64,000 nucleotides of DNA from Owenia fusiformis (lineage: Eukaryota > Annelida > Polychaeta > Sabellida > Oweniidae): positions 3,429,525-3,493,524 of the forward strand of contig CAIIXF020000004.1 of the NCBI GenBank assembly GCA_903813345.2, given 5' to 3'. Of the stretch, positions 24,601 to 35,838 are shown piece after piece. Every line of letters starts with the position of its first letter. The stretch's first letter is position 1. The notes under the pieces were generated by a model. That model ran no database searches. It saw only the letters and a list, made by a program, of their open reading frames with translations, and was not told the DNA's origin. A program made the translations under genes and the position numbers.

Positions 24601-26330
24601 CGCGCATTACAGTTTGCTAACCTTCAAACCACAGTGTGCTTACCTTCACATCATATTGTGATTAACTGCAACCATGGTGTGCATATCTACACATCAAGAT
24701 GTGCTTACCTACACATCACTGTGTACTTACCTGCACATCACGATGTGCTTACCTGCACATCACAGGGTGCTTACCTACACATAACAGTGTGCTTGCCTAC
24801 ACATTACAGTGTGCTTACCTACGCACCACTATTTACTTACCTGCACATCACAATGTGCTTACCTGTACATCACAGGGTGCTTACCTACACATTACAGTGT
24901 GCTTACCTACACATTACAATGTGCTTACCTACACATTACAGTGTGCTTACCTACACATTACAGTGTGCTTACCTGCACATCTCGCTGTGCTTACCTGCAC
25001 ATCACTGATACCCTGCACATCATGACGTGCTTACCTGCTCATCAAAGTATGCTACCCTGTACATCACGTTGTGTTACCCTGCATATCACGGTATGCTACC
25101 CTGCACATCGCTGTGTGCTACTCTGCACATTACAGTGTGCTTACCTGCACATCACAGTGTGTTACCCTGCACATCACGGTGTGCTAGCCTGCACGTCGCG
25201 GCGTGCTAATATTCACATCACACTGTGTTACCCTGCACATCACGGTATGCTAATCTGCACATCACAGTGTGCTACCCTTCACATCACGGTGTGCCAGCCT
25301 GCACGTCACGGCGTGCTAATATACACATCACACTGTGTTACCCTGCACATCACGGTGTGCTAACCTACACATCACGGTGTGCTAGCCTGCACGTCACGGC
25401 GTGCTCATATACACATCACACTGTGTTACCCTGCACATAACGTTGTGCTAACCTGCACATCACAGTGTGCTACCCTGCACATCACGGTGTGCTAGCCTTC
25501 ACGTCACAGCGTGCTTATATACATATCACACTGTACTAACCTGCACATCACAGTGTGCTACCCTGCACATCACGGTGTGCTAACCTGCATGTCACGGCGT
25601 GCTAACCTACACAATAAAATGTGCTACCAATCACATAACTTTGTGCTTACTTACATATCTCAGTTGGTTAACCTTCATATCACAGTGTGTTTACGTACAC
25701 ATCACAGTGGCTTACCTGTACGCGCCATGTTATGCATACATACACGTCCCGTTTTAATTTCTCTGTACATCACAGTGTGTTTACCTGCATATAATGGTCT
25801 GCTTACGTTCAACTATCAGTGTGCTAACCTGCACGTAATGGTATGCCTGCCTTTATATTACGGTGTGCTAACATTCACATCACGTTGCATGTCACAATAA
25901 TATGCTTACCTATGCATGCATCACAGTGTGGTCACCTGTAAATCAGTGTGTTCGATCTGCAAATCCCATTGTGCTAGCCTATATATTACAATCTGCTTTC
26001 ATGCACATCCCAGTGAGAGTACCTCTTCATCGCAATTTGATTGTATGAGCATTACAGTGCTTACATGTAGATCACAATGTGTTATCTTGTTCACCACGTT
26101 ATTCTTACCTGAATATCACTGTTTACCTCCACAGCAAAGTATCTTGATATGCTTACCTGCACCTAGTGATGTGCTTACCTGCATATCATGGCGTGCTTTC
26201 TTGCACGTCATTACCTGTCCATTCGAATATGCTAAGCTGTATAAGATGTTAATGAATGTTCTTACACAACCCAGTGTGCTTGTCTGTATAGCAATTGTGC
26301 TAAATGCGCAATACATGCATTTGCTAATAT
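24600..26330. repeat. 22-bp minisatellite array, about 1.7 kb
   Basis: Roughly 75 units of GTGTGCTTACCTACACATCA-type repeats. The core (24700-25020) is regular. From 25020 to 25620 a TGTGCTACCCTGCACATCAC variant with higher-order periodicity dominates. Beyond 25620 the units decay. All forward frames read as CLP/CAYLHIT-type repeats because the array is almost free of stops; these are not genes. It lies in intron 1 of gene A. Confidence 0.9.
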
Positions 26331-28065
26331 AAGCGTGCACATTATCCTCAATGTGCTGTATCAACAAACTAATATCTATGTCAAATAAACCATTGCTTTA
26401 ACTATTTAGCCTGTGCCGGATTATACTGTAACTTTAAAATGAATCTTAAATCTTAAAGCAAATACATGTTAACTTTTACCACCAAAACGTGTGAATTAAA
26501 CTAACTACTCTGACTTTACCCGGGTCTTGTTCCACAAAAGGATTGTTTGAAAACGCCTCTTTTTATGATTTTAAAAGCCTAAAGTCAAAATGTTAAGCTT
26601 TTGCAACGCTAAAGTTCTCATTGCCTTACGTTTTAAAATTAATGAACAACCTTCTTGATGAAAGTAGTAGTTCGAAATCAAGCTTCACTGTCCTGTCATC
26701 TAGATCTACAAAAATGCTTTACGATTGTCTACGCTGGAATAAACTCTAATTTCAACTCTATATTAACCTATAACATTTTTAAAAATGGGCACATCCAAAT
26801 GCCTTCGTATTAAGTTTTGATAATCTGTCAACCACAATTCTAGTTTTGAAGATATTTCAAGTAAGCTTATAAAACTACTTTATACGTGTAACTCTTTCTA
26901 CATTGAAATATTTTGCTTTCTTTTTCTGACAAGCCTCTGTGTTTACGAGTTAGTAAAACATGTCGAGTCTTTGATTAACGTTTTTAACTAACTCCTATAC
27001 GTTTAAACGTGTTTGATCTTTTCTGAAACCTGTATTTATTTGAAAATCTAATATGTCATTACTTGTTATCAAGTTGAAATTCTGAACATTGACCACTAAA
27101 TTTGATCTTTCTACAAATTATTTCTTTTTACTGCCTGCTTTATATACCCTTTATTTTTTTTTTAAACGAATCGGTTCATCTAAAATAGCTATTGTGAAAC
27201 AAACCTATCAACTTTTGAATATCAATCTCTCAGTTCTAATACCGAGGAAAAGAACATAAAATACGAAAAGAACTTGTAAAGGCCTCCCAATTGAGGAAAC
27301 ACTATAACATGTTGGTACAAGTACTTGTACGTACATAGATTGAAATCTACGAAGAAGACCTCTAAACAAATCTTGTAAGCACCGAACTACTGTCAGTAAT
27401 GTAAATCCCTGAAGAGATATCTAGCATTTCAAACAATAACATAAGAAAACATAATAATCTAATTAGCTACTTAACTTATTCGTGATTGCAGTAGTCGTTG
27501 ATCTCATTGCTCCCAAAATGACCTTGGTATGGCCATGGGCTTTCAACTAGAAAGCCCATGGTATGGCCCAGCTTCGCCGCATTGAAACCAGACATCGGTC
27601 ATCATTGGTAATCATGCTCACCCCGGCACTGCCCGATACTATGTTGTCGTAAAACAAGTTGCGACCTCTTGAGTCTAGTGGTACATACTGTAGGACATCC
27701 AGAACTTTCTGAAACGTAAAGGACCTCGAGAAAGCCTTTGTTACCAATTTTGTTATTTTATTTGAAGCTTCTTTTACGCTTTTTTATATATAGATGTTGA
27801 TTGTACTATCTGAGGTGATTGGAGTCATATTATTAACAGTTTATAACCAAAAGACATCTAACGTACCTGTTCAAACTAATCAATTTATTTTTTCGTAATA
27901 TAAAAGTTTTACCTTCTGTAATATTCTCTTCATATGACTGTGCTATTGTAAGTCAGCTGTTTCAACTATGTAGTAACGAGTAATATGGAGGTTTCTTCAA
28001 ATGTGTCTTGAACTTTCGAATTAAATTCGACAAAAGTTGTCTAATCTGTTGGTTTATTGAATAAA
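26331..28065. other. Intron 1 of gene A, non-coding; short hairpin at 27533-27561
   Basis: Nothing coding is supported. CCATGGGCTTTC-AACTA-GAAAGCCCATGG at 27533-27561 is a perfect 12-bp hairpin of unknown meaning. Confidence 0.4.
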
Positions 28066-28247
28066 CCGAAGTATATGTGTTGACTACACGGTGACAAAGC
28101 TCAGAATGTCTTTCTATACACTCTACCTTCACCACGAAAACATCCACTCACTCACATAACTCTACATTGAACTGAACTCATCGTTCAGCCATTAGAAAGC
28201 ATTTATGTTCTAAAGTCGCTACGCTCCACCGAACATAAATAGGCATT
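28066..28247 (+). repeat. Second copy of the 180-bp dispersed repeat
   Basis: Matches 23202-23382 except for a few bases (for example CAATAG versus CATTAG). It lies about 450 bp upstream of the coding exon of gene A. Confidence 0.7.
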
Positions 28248-28701
28248 ACTATCTATAGCCAGCAACTGTTTAATTGGTCAAAACCGGGTAACTTGATATA
28301 TCTTGTGGTATTCGATGACTATGTTTTTAAGATAAGATACACTGTGATAATATTGAATGCATGTGAACAACATGAATAACAATTATCAGCCATAATTAGT
28401 ATGAAATCAAATACATATGGAAAGAGTTTGGGTTGCTTGAGATTAACAGCTTGACAACATTTGAAATGACGTTAAAAGTTTAATTGTTCAATTTAAAACC
28501 TATATTTAATTGACATGAAGTGTTTTTGAAAAAAGCCTATCAAAATCATAGGATTATGAATGTTTCTTGTTGAAAATGTCTCCGGAATATATCTTGAAAA
28601 TTTCAGTTAGAATTGTCTTTCCATTGCAATACTAGAGTAATAAAAACACGATTGTATCATTGAACCTATCCGGAGTTTTCTGAATCTTTTTTATGTTACA
28701 G

Positions 28702-30149
28702 ATGCGATCAACTTCGATCATTTTCCTTGGCGTTTTAGTCATTTTGGTTTGCATCGTAATTACTGAAGGGAGGTCGCTTCTCATTGGATCTCCTCTTGAA
28801 GATAGACGTGCAGCAAAATTCTCGAAAAGGTTGCTGGTTTTTAAATGAGACATCATTTTTCAACGACTCAAAGCTATGTATTGTAGCGTTCTAGTTAACA
28901 ATTCCAGGTTTTGTGCCAATTTTGTTCTGGATTTTATTATCATCAGAGTTCAAAATTGACAGGTTTATAATAAATTATAATCTTCTCACGGTAATTTTCG
29001 CTCGTTAGAGCTTTTGTAGTTGTAAAAATACTGCCGACGAAGATAACACATTGTGATGTACAATCTACAAAATCCTAGAGGTACTGTAAATGGCTTTCCC
29101 GTACAAATATATATTTAAAGATATTAAAATATTCCCTTTACAGAAATGTTGTTAATTACAACCGGAAAGATGGTCCTGCCAGGCCGACTAGTGATGCTGT
29201 TATTCGACCACCAGCTATATATATTCCACATATACGGAAGTAAGTTGTTCCGGAGTATGAGACCCGCCATTATCGCAGTGAGGTTAGAAATGCCTTTCTG
29301 TGCAACCGATTATGGTTTTGAATATTCGTGCTGGAGTTTAATTTACTCAATGAATTCTGCAGTTATAAATTTCAATTTCTTTGTTCTGTTTCGTTTTGTA
29401 ACATTTTAATATTTTTGGGCTTCCACTTTTGACACGTGTGCTTACATATGAACGAGATGTGATGTTTCCAAACAGACTTTCTCAATATTCAGAACTCATT
29501 GATCAGAAACCTGTCTATACCAATATGTATGTCTGAGTGCAAAAGAAATGGCTAAACAATCAACACATTGGGGTATGTTACGGGAAATAAGGCTTATATT
29601 CACGGTTGCGCAGTATTTGAGATACGGGTGAACATGCCGTACTCACCTGCGGTATATGGCATATTCCACAAATAAGTGTTGTATATTCCACAGTGAATAT
29701 GCGATACATTGATTTTCGGTGAATACCCGATACTCACATGTGGAGTATGTCATACTCACTTGGGGAATATGCCATATACCGCAGGTGAGTATGACATATA
29801 CCGAAGGTGAAAACGTGATACAGAAAGCCTTGATTTGGTTGGTTGCAAGAATCGACTCTAAATGTAAAACCACGCTGGATTTGTTGCGCGGTAAAAACGA
29901 TACAAATATATGTCATATTCTGCAATGAATATGGCGTGTTCACCCTTAAGGCTAGGCACAAAAGCTTTCGGACCCCTCACTCCCTTCGGTCGTTCGGTGT
30001 ACAGAAAACGTTTGTGCCTAGCCCTGCGGTGTGTATTCGACAATATTACCCCTGCTCTTCGGTCTATATTTCTTAAGTAGACCATGCGTATTAAAGAAGC
30101 TATATGTTGTGTGTTTTTCAGACGAGCGACTGTTGTTGAAGAAGAGTAG
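28702..30149 (+). CDS. Peptide gene A: secreted proline-containing peptide precursor
   Basis: Coding exons 28702-28829, 29144-29239 and 30122-30149 join in phase (2,2) to 84 codons including TAG (83 residues). The acceptor TTACAG lies directly before the ATG. Exon 2 encodes a signal peptide (MRSTSIIFLGVLVILVCIV, then ITEG) and a short spacer ending in basic FSKR. Exon 3 (donor GTAAGT) encodes a basic site NRK followed by DGPARPTSD and RPPAIYIPHI. Exon 4 adds a further basic run (the IRKR junction) and the acidic tail ATVVEEE. Basic residues on both sides of a 22-residue Pro/Ile-rich core suggest a processed neuropeptide, pheromone or antimicrobial peptide; the function is unknown. Poly(A) signal AATAAA at 30200. 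Genes B and C have the same design. The last intron holds repeats. Confidence 0.66.
29626..29945. mobile_element. TACTCACCTGCGG-type palindromic element in the last intron of gene A
   Basis: GGGTGAACATGCC near the left end and GGCGTGTTCACCC at the right end are inverted repeats. The interior has many head-to-head words such as TATGGCATATTCC and GGAATATGCCATATACC. An orthologous copy lies at the matching place in gene B (about 41846-42165), so it inserted before the gene duplication. Confidence 0.6.
29950..30023. repeat. GGCTAGGCACAAA inverted-repeat element, copy 1
   Basis: GGCTAGGCACAAAAGC...CGTTTGTGCCTAGCC forms a hairpin around CTCCCTTCGGTCGTTCGG. It is followed by a conserved tail TATTCGACAATATTACCCCT and GGTCTATATTTCTTAA. 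Other copies: 31874-31947, 42343-42416, 50633-50680 (short) and 56721-56794 (opposite orientation). Confidence 0.75.
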
Positions 30150-30384
30150 TTAACTGCATAGAGTGTAACCAGATAATATTCTAAATGATATTTATTTGAA
30201 ATAAAACAATACAATTTCAAACGTATTGATATGTTTTATGTTTAATTACTTTTTAATACACACAAATATACAAAACATGAGTGGGTGACACTTTAAAAGT
30301 GTAAATTGCCAACAAAAGCTTTACAATAAAGGTGTGTTGTCATACCTGTTAAAGTGCAGGGTATAGTTGTTTTATGACATAGTT

Positions 30385-31313
30385 CCTGTGATGTATGTAT
30401 GCATAAATCTATTGTCCCTTATGTATAGAAAATATGGGTTTAGAAGGTAGATGATATATAAACTCAACATTGCAAATAAACTTTGGACATCATGTCAAAA
30501 TAAAAACGGCATCAATTTGATATTCATCCATGGATAAATGAAATTATATCACGAATGATATAAAATATTCAGTATTCGTAGTATGAACAGAAAATATCTC
30601 ACTTTATTTGTTTCCATTGCTTTAATATTTCCATTAAAAACTGCCAAAGGCCTTTAAACTAGTTAATAATGGGCCTCTTACGTCATCCTGTTGCACAATA
30701 AAGGCGAAAGGTGGTCGAAAATACTATATTATACCTAAATCAAAATACAAAGGAATTGAGACTTAGCTGGTTTATATATACTCAAAGGAAAAATAGGGAG
30801 AATATTAACACATTTGAACATATTAAACAACTAATGTACAAACTTCTTGTGGCTTGGTTGGCCGGCCATGAATCCCAAGTTCCGATGTGTCACATCAAGA
30901 AGACGATTTAGTGACAAGGAATAGGTCAAGCGGAATTCGTTAATTTTGTGTAAAGGGTCACGGAAGATAGTACAGAGTTTTACATTTGATATTTTTGCGA
31001 GTAGTTTGTGGCTGTAAGAATAAATGCATATGAATGGCCAATGCGTATTCTTCAAGAAAAGTTCAACGAATGATAGAAATAAAAAATAGAAATGGTGAAT
31101 TTTACTGGTTCCATTGAAAGGACCGAGGAGAACTGACGTAGAGTTGGCTTGAGTACAATTTTCTGCCCAGTTATAAGATTCCTTGCCTTGCAAAAATGTC
31201 TCAAATGGAAAAATCATTTTAAAATTCGCGGATATACTCTTCTTGAAATTCGATTCCTTCTCCCACATATGAATTTCTGAGACATAAAAGTTCTCTTCAA
31301 CTTGATATTTCAT
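30385..31313. repeat. Segmental duplication: upstream region of gene B (partner 48447-49250)
   Basis: TGTGATGTATGTATGCATAA through TATGGGTTTAGAAGGTAGAT and on to about 31300 matches 48447-49250 with scattered differences and small indels. In both places it lies between the 3' end of one peptide gene and the promoter of the next, which shows head-to-tail duplication. A minus-strand frame of 160 codons inside (31313-30831) is broken in the partner copy, so it is not taken as a gene. Confidence 0.75.
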
Positions 31314-31459
31314 TTAAAAAGATATTTGGTGAATTAAATCACATTTACACATTGATGGTACGGGACAAATTTCACAGATATATAAAGTCTGAAAATATGT
31401 TAAAAGTGTACTTATCTGAAGTGCCGACAGAAATGCAACACACAACCACATACGAAAAC

Positions 31460-31570
31460 TCAAGTCACGTGACAGACTATACCAACCTTGATATAACACG
31501 GAACATTTCTTTGACATATGTTGACGGAGCGGGATAGGAGACTTCTATAATTCAGTGACTCGAGATCAAG
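31460..31570 (+). promoter_or_regulatory. Promoter and non-coding exon 1 of peptide gene B
   Basis: TATA-like GATATAACACGGAACATTTC (from 31490) and the exon ending GTGACTCGAGATCAAG (31570) with donor GTACGTGC match gene C at 50188-50276. Upstream of the TATA the sequence no longer resembles genes A and C, and it has a CACGTG box at 31467. Control may therefore differ. The coding start is in exon 2 at 38614. Confidence 0.58.
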
Positions 31571-33292
31571 GTACGTGCATTTACGTTTTGAAATCTTGTT
31601 GTTATTTGAGGTATACGTGGTTTGCATACTGATTTCAGTCAATAGCTGTATTCAAAGAATATAAAGAATGTATATTTTTGAACTAGTACAAGCCGCCTTC
31701 TTTAAACTGTGAATAAAGTCAATATTTCATCCGGGTTACATTCGCGACCACAACCCCTTGTAATACCAGTAATGTGTGGCGTCATAACGGTGGCCCGTAG
31801 TAATGGCGGACAATAATGAATATTCGAAACAATTTCGTGTGTCAGAGCAGATGAAATAACGTCGAACCCTTGGGGCTAGGCACAAAAGCTCTTGAACCCC
31901 TCACTCCCTTCTGTCGTTCGGTGTAAAGAAAATATTTGTGCCTAGCCCTGAAGGTGTATTCGACAATATTACTCCTGTTCTTCGGTCTATATTTCTTAAA
32001 TATAAATCTTTCAATATTAACTCATTGCTAACCAACCCTGAGATATCTCGTCCATGACGTCATAATCTGACCAACACTGAGATATCTCGGGGTGCTTTAC
32101 AATAATTGTCACATAATTTATAATCGTGTACAATATTGTAGGGGTCACAAGGCGAACACCGTTGGGTTCAATTGAAATAAAAAGCTCACAAAAACAACAC
32201 AAAGGGTGTTGATACAGTCAATTTTATTCTCGAGTAATAAGTAAACTCTTTATTTTCAGACGAGTACGGTAACAAGGGACATTTGCCCATCATTATCTCT
32301 AAAGCGTTTTCTGGGTTGATTTTGATCCAATATGAAAATGTTGCAATCTTATGTTGTTTCTGTTAACTATACTCTCAATGAATTTTGATTCACTTAATAG
32401 AGTCATGGCCTTAGGAAGAAATTCTCAGAAAAATCCAATGGATAAATGGGCGTTGTTAGGCACGAGGCAAATAATTATTTAGGATAAAAAATCTACTTTT
32501 TGAATGAAAACATGAAATGAAATCTAATGATGTGATGATATTCCGTCGATTAATATGAAAATAAACGCAATTAGTTTTGGTAAAGGTGAAAGTGATGTCG
32601 ACGTCGACACATCGGGTACATAACTCAAGGTTATTTCAAAGATAGAATGGACAGTTTTTCGGAATGCTATTAAAAATACCGTACTGTAAAATTATTTTTT
32701 TATGTCGTACTGGGATTGCTCAAACAAATTCACATTTGTATTTATTTAATTTCAATAGATGATAAACTTCTCAATATAAGAACTAACCCTCATATTGTCA
32801 ATATTGCAAGGTGTGCTATGTGGCATCCCGCATTCTGTGTTCTCAACAAACATATATCTTTGCACAAAAGAGTAACATATTGTCTTAAACATTCTTAATA
32901 TAGCGGTATGGAGCCAGGAATTTTTGTATGTCAAAATTAAAATTTATGACACTAGGGTGACATGATAATATTTATCTATATTTTAAGCATTACTGTGAAA
33001 GTATTTATGACATCTCGGTATATTCAATAGTGTGTTTTTATTTTTTTTATAAATGTTTAAAACTAAAAATGATTAAAGGCAACATTCCTCTTCCAATTTT
33101 AATCAATTTCGACATTTTTTTGTCTCAAATCAATAATTTTTTGATCATTCATCTCATTTTCAGAAAAATGAATATTTTTACGGAACAAATCGGCATGATT
33201 TTGAAAATATTCCTTCCAATAATTTACACAAGATCCATCTCTACTACATGCTACTCTTTTAGTGGCGCGACGACCATAGCCAAATGATTGAT
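31571..33292. other. Intron 1 of gene B: repeats and gene-C-like intron sequence
   Basis: Contains copy 2 of the GGCTAGGCACAAA element (31874-31947) and a block (about 32580-33080, including GTGATGTCGACGTC and CAAACAAATTCACATT) that matches gene C intron 1 at 51440-51985. No gene. Confidence 0.5.
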
Positions 33293-34087
33293 TACCCCCC
33301 TATCACACCAAATTAGTTCTTACCCGTTCTTGCCAGTCCAACAAAAACGTCGTAAAACGGCCTCAATCTGGCTGTGGTCGGGAATGTCTAAAATAATTAG
33401 CTACTTCGTTCATAAACAGTCTTCAATACGTCCATCTCATTCACAGTTCGTTCAGGTCGCACCACATCGGTGTGCAAAGTCGTATAACGCGTCCCTTAGT
33501 CCAGAAGGTCATCATGACCTGATTACAGAATGGTATGGTCGACATCACATTTTGAATCGATTCAATATTCTAAATCACATTTCCTGTCCGGGAAAGTTCG
33601 TAAACAGACCGAAGAACGTTGTAGCTACGTTCATTCCGTTCGCACACAGTTTAAAACCAGTTTTGAATAACGCAATGGCAACTTGCTTGGTATGATAGCT
33701 ATATTTTTGCTAACTCGTTGATAAATACGTTCTAAATCAGTTTTAACCCGTTCACAATTAGTTCTACCTCGTTCTCAATACGTCCTCAGACAGATCAACT
33801 CGTTGTAAAAACGTCCCTAGTAGGATTGAAGTACGACGGTTCCGTTCGTAGTACGTCCAGCTCGTCGTTAGTAGGTTGTCACTTGTTCTAATTATAGAAC
33901 TTGACGACCAAGAGAACATTTTGAGCATGTTCTAAGTTCTAGAGAACCTACCGTTCGAGTACGTTCGATGAAGTTTGTAAATAGACCCCAAACGGTTCTA
34001 AGTACGTCCAGTCCGTTCTTGCACAGTTGAAGCCCGTTTTCGAGAACGTAGTGAGAACTAGTTTGGTGTGATATAATAGTAGGGTAA
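33293..34087. mobile_element. TIR element 1 of a tandem pair (ATCACACCAAACTAGTTCT family)
   Basis: Starts TTACCCCCCTATCACACCAA and ends GAACTAGTTTGGTGTGATAT then AATAGTAGGGTAA: inverted ends of about 25 bp. The interior is full of short ACGTTC, CGTCC and AGTTC words. A second internal end-like site (CTTGGTATGATAG, near 33684) divides it into two halves. The apparent 135-codon frame is not a transposase. Confidence 0.65.
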
Positions 34088-34155
34088 GGCGGAATTACAT
34101 CGAACGATCAACTTTTTCCATGTATTATATATACTCTTAAAGATACATCATTTCC

Positions 34156-34920
34156 TACCACCCCCCCCCCCCCCCTATCACACCAAACTAGTTCTTACCC
34201 GTTCTTGCCAGTCCTACGAAAACGTCGTAAAACGGGCTCAATCTGGCTGTGGTCGGGAAATATGTCTAAAATAATTAGCTACTTCGCTCATAAACAGTCT
34301 TCAATACGTCCATCTCATTCGCAGTTTGTTCAGGTCGCACCAGGTCGGTGTGCAACGTCGTGTAACGCGTCCCTTAGTCTAGAAGGTCATCATGAAAACT
34401 AAAATCACTTTCCCGTCTGAGAACGTTTATGAAGTTCGTAAAAAGACCTTAGAAAGTTGCAGCTACGTTCATTCCGTTCGCACGCAGTTTAAAACCAGTT
34501 TTGACGAACGCAGTGACAAGTTGTTTGGTGTGATAGCTATATTTTTGCTAACTCGTTCATAAGCAGTCTTTAATACGTTCTTAGTCAGTTTAAACCCGTT
34601 TGCAATTAGTTCTGACTCGTTCTCAATACGTCCTCAGACAGTTGAACTCGTTAAAAAACGTCTCTAGTAGGATTGAAGTACGACGGTTCCATTCGTAGTA
34701 CGTCCAGCTCGTCGTTAGTACGTTGTCACTCGTTCTTATTGTAGAATGTGACGACATTTTGAGCATGTTCTAAGTTCTAGAGGACCTACCCGTTCGAGTA
34801 CGTTCGATGAAGTTTGTAAATAGACCCCAGGCGGTTCTAAGTACGTCCAGTCCGTTCGTATACAGTTGAAGCCCGTTTTCGAAAACGTAGTGAGAACTAG
34901 TTTGGTGTGATAGTAGGGTA
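34156..34920. mobile_element. TIR element 2 of the pair
   Basis: A direct repeat of element 1 at high identity, with the same ends (CTATCACACCAAACTAGTTC...GAACTAGTTTGGTGTGATAG then TAGGGTA) and the same internal end-like site (TTTGGTGTGATAG near 34530). The two copies are separated by about 70 bp, which includes a long C-run. Confidence 0.65.
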
Positions 34921-35700
34921 CCAATATGACACCAAACGATTGAAAAACTGTTTATTGTGGAGTTGGAGGCTACAATAAACAACAGGGGTGTCATACGCGA
35001 CCAAAATATTATTCACTACGGATTTCCAAATTGTTGAAAATCGAGGAAATTTTGAACTTTGGCACCCTTAAAAGATGTTGTACATTTAGACAAGTATAGT
35101 GCAAAATTCCGCAATATAATTGTGTATACTCGTAAAGTAATTAATGATAATTCAGTCAAGCATATTGAGTGCAGATGTGACTGCAATATGGAGGGAAATT
35201 TGGGAATTTTCATTTTTTTGATTTTTGGTCGCTCACGGCAACCCTTGTGTCAATTTTTCTCTCTAACTCAACGAGAAAACAAAGGCCTTTCAAATTGGAT
35301 GATGCTATTTTGTTAGGAAATGATTTATCTTAAAAATGATATATCTTTAAACTTGGGTCACATCACTTAATTCCCGGGAAATTGGTAAAAAGTATTTTCA
35401 TCCGATATGACAGACGGTGAAGTTGTATCAGGAAGTCCTCCCAAGAAAAGGTTCAATACTGTATAACAAACGCGGGATAAAGATTTTACAAATGTATTCA
35501 AAATGTCAACTCATGAAAGCACGAAGAATATGGACTTAAACATGGAAGATCCGAATCTAATTTTTGTATGTTATTGTGTGACAGAGATCGTGATTTATAA
35601 CAGAATATTGGCAAACGTTTGAAAATAAACGTTATATCATAACAATATCGTGTACTTCTAAGTTTAATATTTTGTGCTACTTTAATGAGGAAATAATAAA
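34921..35700. other. Intron 1 of gene B, partly shared with gene C
   Basis: About 35120-35330 (CATATTGAGTGCAGATGTGA and following) matches gene C intron 1 at 52050-52230. No ORF is supported. Confidence 0.45.
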
Positions 35701-35838
35701 ACAAATATTGAATTCTGTGATCGTTTAATATCTGTATATATTTCTAAGGGATGTATTCACCTCGCCCTTCGGGCTGCGGTGAATACACCTTCAGAAATAT
35801 ATACAGATATTCAACCCCACAGAATTCAATATTTGTAT
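35701..35838. mobile_element. Small hairpin MITE
   Basis: ACAAATATTGAATTCTGTG at the left and CACAGAATTCAATATTTGT at the right are inverted repeats. An inner pair (ATATCTGTATATATTTCTAA / TTCAGAAATATATACAGATA) flanks CGCCCTTCGGGCTGCGG. Confidence 0.7.

Noticed and set aside
24508-25900. Long overlapping frames with CLPTHHSVLT-type repeats
   Set aside because: They are translations of the 22-bp minisatellite. All three forward frames are open, so this is not evidence of coding.
24600-26330. Possible CRISPR-like array
   Set aside because: There are no spacers; repeats are directly adjacent and degenerate in an animal-type genome. The same holds for 45160-46195.
29719-29961. Frames with HIPQVSMTYS-type words at 29643-29961 and 41777-42161
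   Set aside because: They come from the TACTCACCTGCGG palindromic element and are open on both strands.
29843-30220. Frames with KRFLYPERPKGVRG-like protein, also at 42269-42520 and 56644-56859
   Set aside because: They fall on the GGCTAGGCACAAA hairpin repeat; the open frame comes from the repeat sequence and is found on both strands.
30831-31313. 160-codon minus-strand frame
   Set aside because: The duplicated partner region (48850-49250) keeps only a 62-codon piece with frame breaks, and no family is recognised, so selection for this protein is not supported.
33288-33695. 135-codon frame as a transposase
   Set aside because: No catalytic or HTH motif. The partner element at 34205 keeps only about half the frame, with an early stop.
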